Assembly (NCBI GenBank): GCA_002429615.1
Contig: DJAN01000079.1
Span: 2,341-9,695, forward strand
Direction: 5' to 3'
Origin: Lysobacteraceae bacterium UBA6001
GTDB lineage: Bacteria > Pseudomonadota > Gammaproteobacteria > Xanthomonadales > Xanthomonadaceae
DNA length: 7,355 nt
Below, piece after piece: positions 5,983 to 7,355 of this stretch. Numbering within the stretch: position 1 is the first letter of the stretch; every line of letters starts with the position of its first letter. The notes under the pieces are model-generated. The model was not told where the DNA came from and did not search any database. It was given only the letters and a program-made list of their open reading frames with translations. The translations under genes were made by a program, and so were the position numbers.

Positions 5983-6720
5983 TCAGAAGTCGCTGCGCTG
6001 CGGCAACAGGCCGCGCAGTTCCATGTCGGTGAGGTTGCGCCACTGGCCCGGCTTGAGCGCGCCGATCTTGATGTTGTCGATGCGCACGCGGCGCAGCTGG
6101 GTGACCCGGTAGCCGAACGCGGCGGCCATCAGGCGGATCTGCCGGTTCAAGCCCTGCTCGAGGATGATGCGGAAGCCGAACTTGGCGATGCGCGAGGTCT
6201 TGCACGGCAGGGTCTGCTCGCCGTGGATGCGCACGCCACGGGCCATGCCACGCAGGAACTCGTCGGTGACCGGCTGGTTCACCGCGACCAGGTATTCCTT
6301 CTGGTGGCGGTTCTCGGCGCGCAGGATCTCGTTGACGATGTCGCCGTTGCTGGTCATCAGGATCAGGCCTTCCGAATCCTTGTCCAGGCGGCCGACCGGG
6401 AAAATGCGCTGCTCATGGCCGACGAAGTCGACGATGTTGCCCTTCACCGAGCTTTCGGTGGTGCAGGTGACGCCGACCGGCTTGTTCAGCGCGATGTAGA
6501 CGTGGCGTCGCGCGCCAGGCTTCTTCGCGCTGCGCGTGCGCAGCGGCTGGCCGTCGACCAGCACGGTGTCGTCCGCGCCCACCACCGCGCCGGTGCCGGC
6601 GACGACGCCGTTGACGGTGACGCGGCGCTCGCCGATCAGGCGGTCGGCCTCGCGGCGGGAACAGAAGCCGGTCTCGGCGATGTGCTTGTTGAGGCGGGTG
6701 GTCTCGGGCGCGTCGGTCAT
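5983..6720 (-). CDS. rluF: 23S rRNA pseudouridine(2604) synthase RluF
   Basis: 245 residues. RluF isomerises a uridine in 23S rRNA helix 74 (U2604 in E. coli) to pseudouridine. An S4 RNA-binding domain occupies about 9-60 (RLNKHIAETGFCSRREADRL, then VTVNG). The catalytic domain has LNKPVGVTCTTE (78-89), NIVDFVGHEQRIFPVGRLD (95-113) with the expected catalytic Asp113 in GRLDKDSEGL, then ENRHQKEYLV and the GLNRQIRLM motif. The NKP-G-TCTTE and IVDFV...QRIFP segments favour RluF over RluB or RluE; I am fairly sure of the subfamily. No good Shine-Dalgarno is seen before the ATG. The start lies only 18 nt beyond the foot of the helicase terminator hairpin, and no promoter is evident in that space, so expression may depend on readthrough or on a promoter within the helicase 3' end. 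Confidence 0.92.
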   Translation of the reverse strand: MTDAPETTRLNKHIAETGFCSRREADRLIGERRVTVNGVVAGTGAVVGADDTVLVDGQPLRTRSAKKPGARRHVYIALNKPVGVTCTTESSVKGNIVDFVGHEQRIFPVGRLDKDSEGLILMTSNGDIVNEILRAENRHQKEYLVAVNQPVTDEFLRGMARGVRIHGEQTLPCKTSRIAKFGFRIILEQGLNRQIRLMAAAFGYRVTQLRRVRIDNIKIGALKPGQWRNLTDMELRGLLPQRSDF

Positions 6721-6735
6721 GGCGGGTACGAATGG

Positions 6736-6760
6736 TGAAACCCCGGCCAGGGCCGGGGTT
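6736..6760 (-). terminator. Terminator-like hairpin after the deaD-type helicase gene
   Basis: AACCCCGGCC (6739-6748) and GGCCGGGGTT (6751-6760) form a perfect 10-bp inverted repeat around AG; in practice a 9-bp stem with a four-base loop. In the minus direction it begins 11 nt after the helicase TGA, and its foot runs into only three T residues (GGGGTTTCACC), giving a short U-tract. It is best read as the intrinsic terminator of the helicase gene, possibly leaky. Confidence 0.65.
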
Positions 6761-6771
6761 CGATGACGGGA

Positions 6772-7343
6772 TCAGAAGCTGCGCGGGCCCTTGGGCTTGT
6801 GCGGCGGCTTGTCGAAGCCACGGTTCGGGCCGTTCTTGCGCGGGCCCGGGCCGTCCTTGCGGGCGAACTTGGGCTTGAACGCCTTCGGCGCGGAGGCCTC
6901 GTCGCCTTCGACCCTGCGCATCTGCAACTGCTGGCCGGACACCCAGACCTTCTTCAGGTGCTGCAGCAGCTCGCGCGGCATGTCGGCCGGCAGGTCCAGC
7001 ACCGAGTAGTCGTCGTGGATGTCGATGCGGCCGATGTAACGGCTTTCCAGGCCCGCTTCGTTGGCGATGGCGCCGACGATGTTGGCCGGCTTCACGCCGT
7101 GCTGGTGGCCGACCTCGATGCGGTAGGTCTCCATGCCGAACTCGGGCTCGCCGCGCGGGGCGACGTCCTTGCGCCGCGGACGCTCCTCGCCGTCGTGGGC
7201 GCGCGGCCCGCGGGTGAGGTTTTCCTCGGCGTCGTTGAAGCGCGCGGCGCGTGCCGGGCGCTCGCCGTCCTCATGGCGCGGCGCACGCTCGAAGCGCGGC
7301 TCGAAACGCGGGCGCTCGCCACGCTCGGGACGCTCGAAACGGC
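6772..7343 (-). CDS. deaD: DEAD-box ATP-dependent RNA helicase DeaD/CsdA type, C-terminal part only
   Basis: Only the last roughly 190 residues are present; the helicase core lies beyond the window. The frame is open from the window end with no stop. The visible part starts with an Arg/Glu/Pro-rich linker (RFERPERGERPRFEPRFER and onward, about 7135-7343). It is followed by a DbpA-type RNA-binding domain: METYRIEVGHQHGVKPANIV, GAIANEAGLESRYIGRIDIH, YSVLDLPADMPRELLQHLKK. The YRIEVG, IVGAIANE and SRYIG segments match the domain of E. coli DeaD/CsdA, a helicase used in ribosome assembly and cold adaptation. A basic tail (KPKFARKDGPGPRKNGPNRG to PRSF) ends the protein. The final 12 bases of the window appear to be sequencing adapter, so the gene is called only to 7343; in-frame translation beyond that point is artefact. 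The internal Met at 7134 is not a start. Confidence 0.85.
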
Positions 7344-7355
7344 AGATCGGAAGAG
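7344..7355 (+). other. Illumina adapter remnant at the contig end
   Basis: The terminal 12 bases AGATCGGAAGAG are identical to the beginning of the common Illumina TruSeq adapter. They sit exactly at the end of the window and interrupt the low-complexity Arg/Glu-rich coding pattern with unrelated residues. This indicates untrimmed adapter rather than genomic DNA. Confidence 0.9.

Noticed and set aside
4730..6112. 460-codon open frame on the plus strand
   Set aside because: It is antisense to the diguanylate cyclase and runs into rluF; composition is that of a shadow frame.

Overview
The window is about 7.3 kb of GC-rich, gene-dense bacterial DNA. It is most consistent with a gammaproteobacterium of the Xanthomonadaceae/Lysobacteraceae group (Xanthomonas, Stenotrophomonas, Lysobacter, Luteimonas and relatives). 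This rests on gene content (RraA, RluF and DeaD-type helicase in gammaproteobacterial form), strong G/C bias at third codon positions, and an inverted pair of short palindromes of the GTAGGAGCGGCTTCAGCC type that is common in those genomes. Genus cannot be fixed from the sequence alone.

Layout. Positions 1-147 hold no gene, only short repeats and palindromes. On the minus strand, rraA (1743-2243) is followed after a 23-nt gap by an exported serine hydrolase of the beta-lactamase/CubicO class with a C-terminal DUF3471-like domain (148-1719, TTG start). A 91-nt divergent region separates rraA from two plus-strand genes, a VOC/glyoxalase-fold protein (2335-2763) and a DUF72/YecE-like protein (2831-3667). 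A 188-nt gap carries the REP-type inverted pair and leads into a ten-helix EamA/DMT transporter (3856-4791). That transporter converges on a minus-strand GAF-GGDEF diguanylate cyclase (4805-5893), and both stop codons lie in the arms of a single 9-bp stem. Upstream on the minus strand are rluF, a 23S rRNA pseudouridine synthase (5983-6720), a terminator-like hairpin, and the C-terminal part of a DeaD-type RNA helicase (from 6772 to the end of the window).

The genes do not form one pathway. Two themes are visible: RNA metabolism (RraA, RluF, DeaD) and separate accessory functions (serine hydrolase, VOC protein, DUF72, exporter, c-di-GMP signalling). I see no tRNA, rRNA, CRISPR array, insertion sequence, phage gene or defence system.

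I found no convincing new biological system. The most useful observations are: (i) the last 12 bases (7344-7355) are identical to the start of the Illumina TruSeq adapter, so the helicase gene ends in artefactual sequence; (ii) the two REP arms differ by exactly one compensated base pair; (iii) the convergent hairpin contains both stop codons; (iv) the diguanylate cyclase has an intact GGEEF but no RxxD inhibitory site; (v) start-codon choice decides whether the serine hydrolase is exported.
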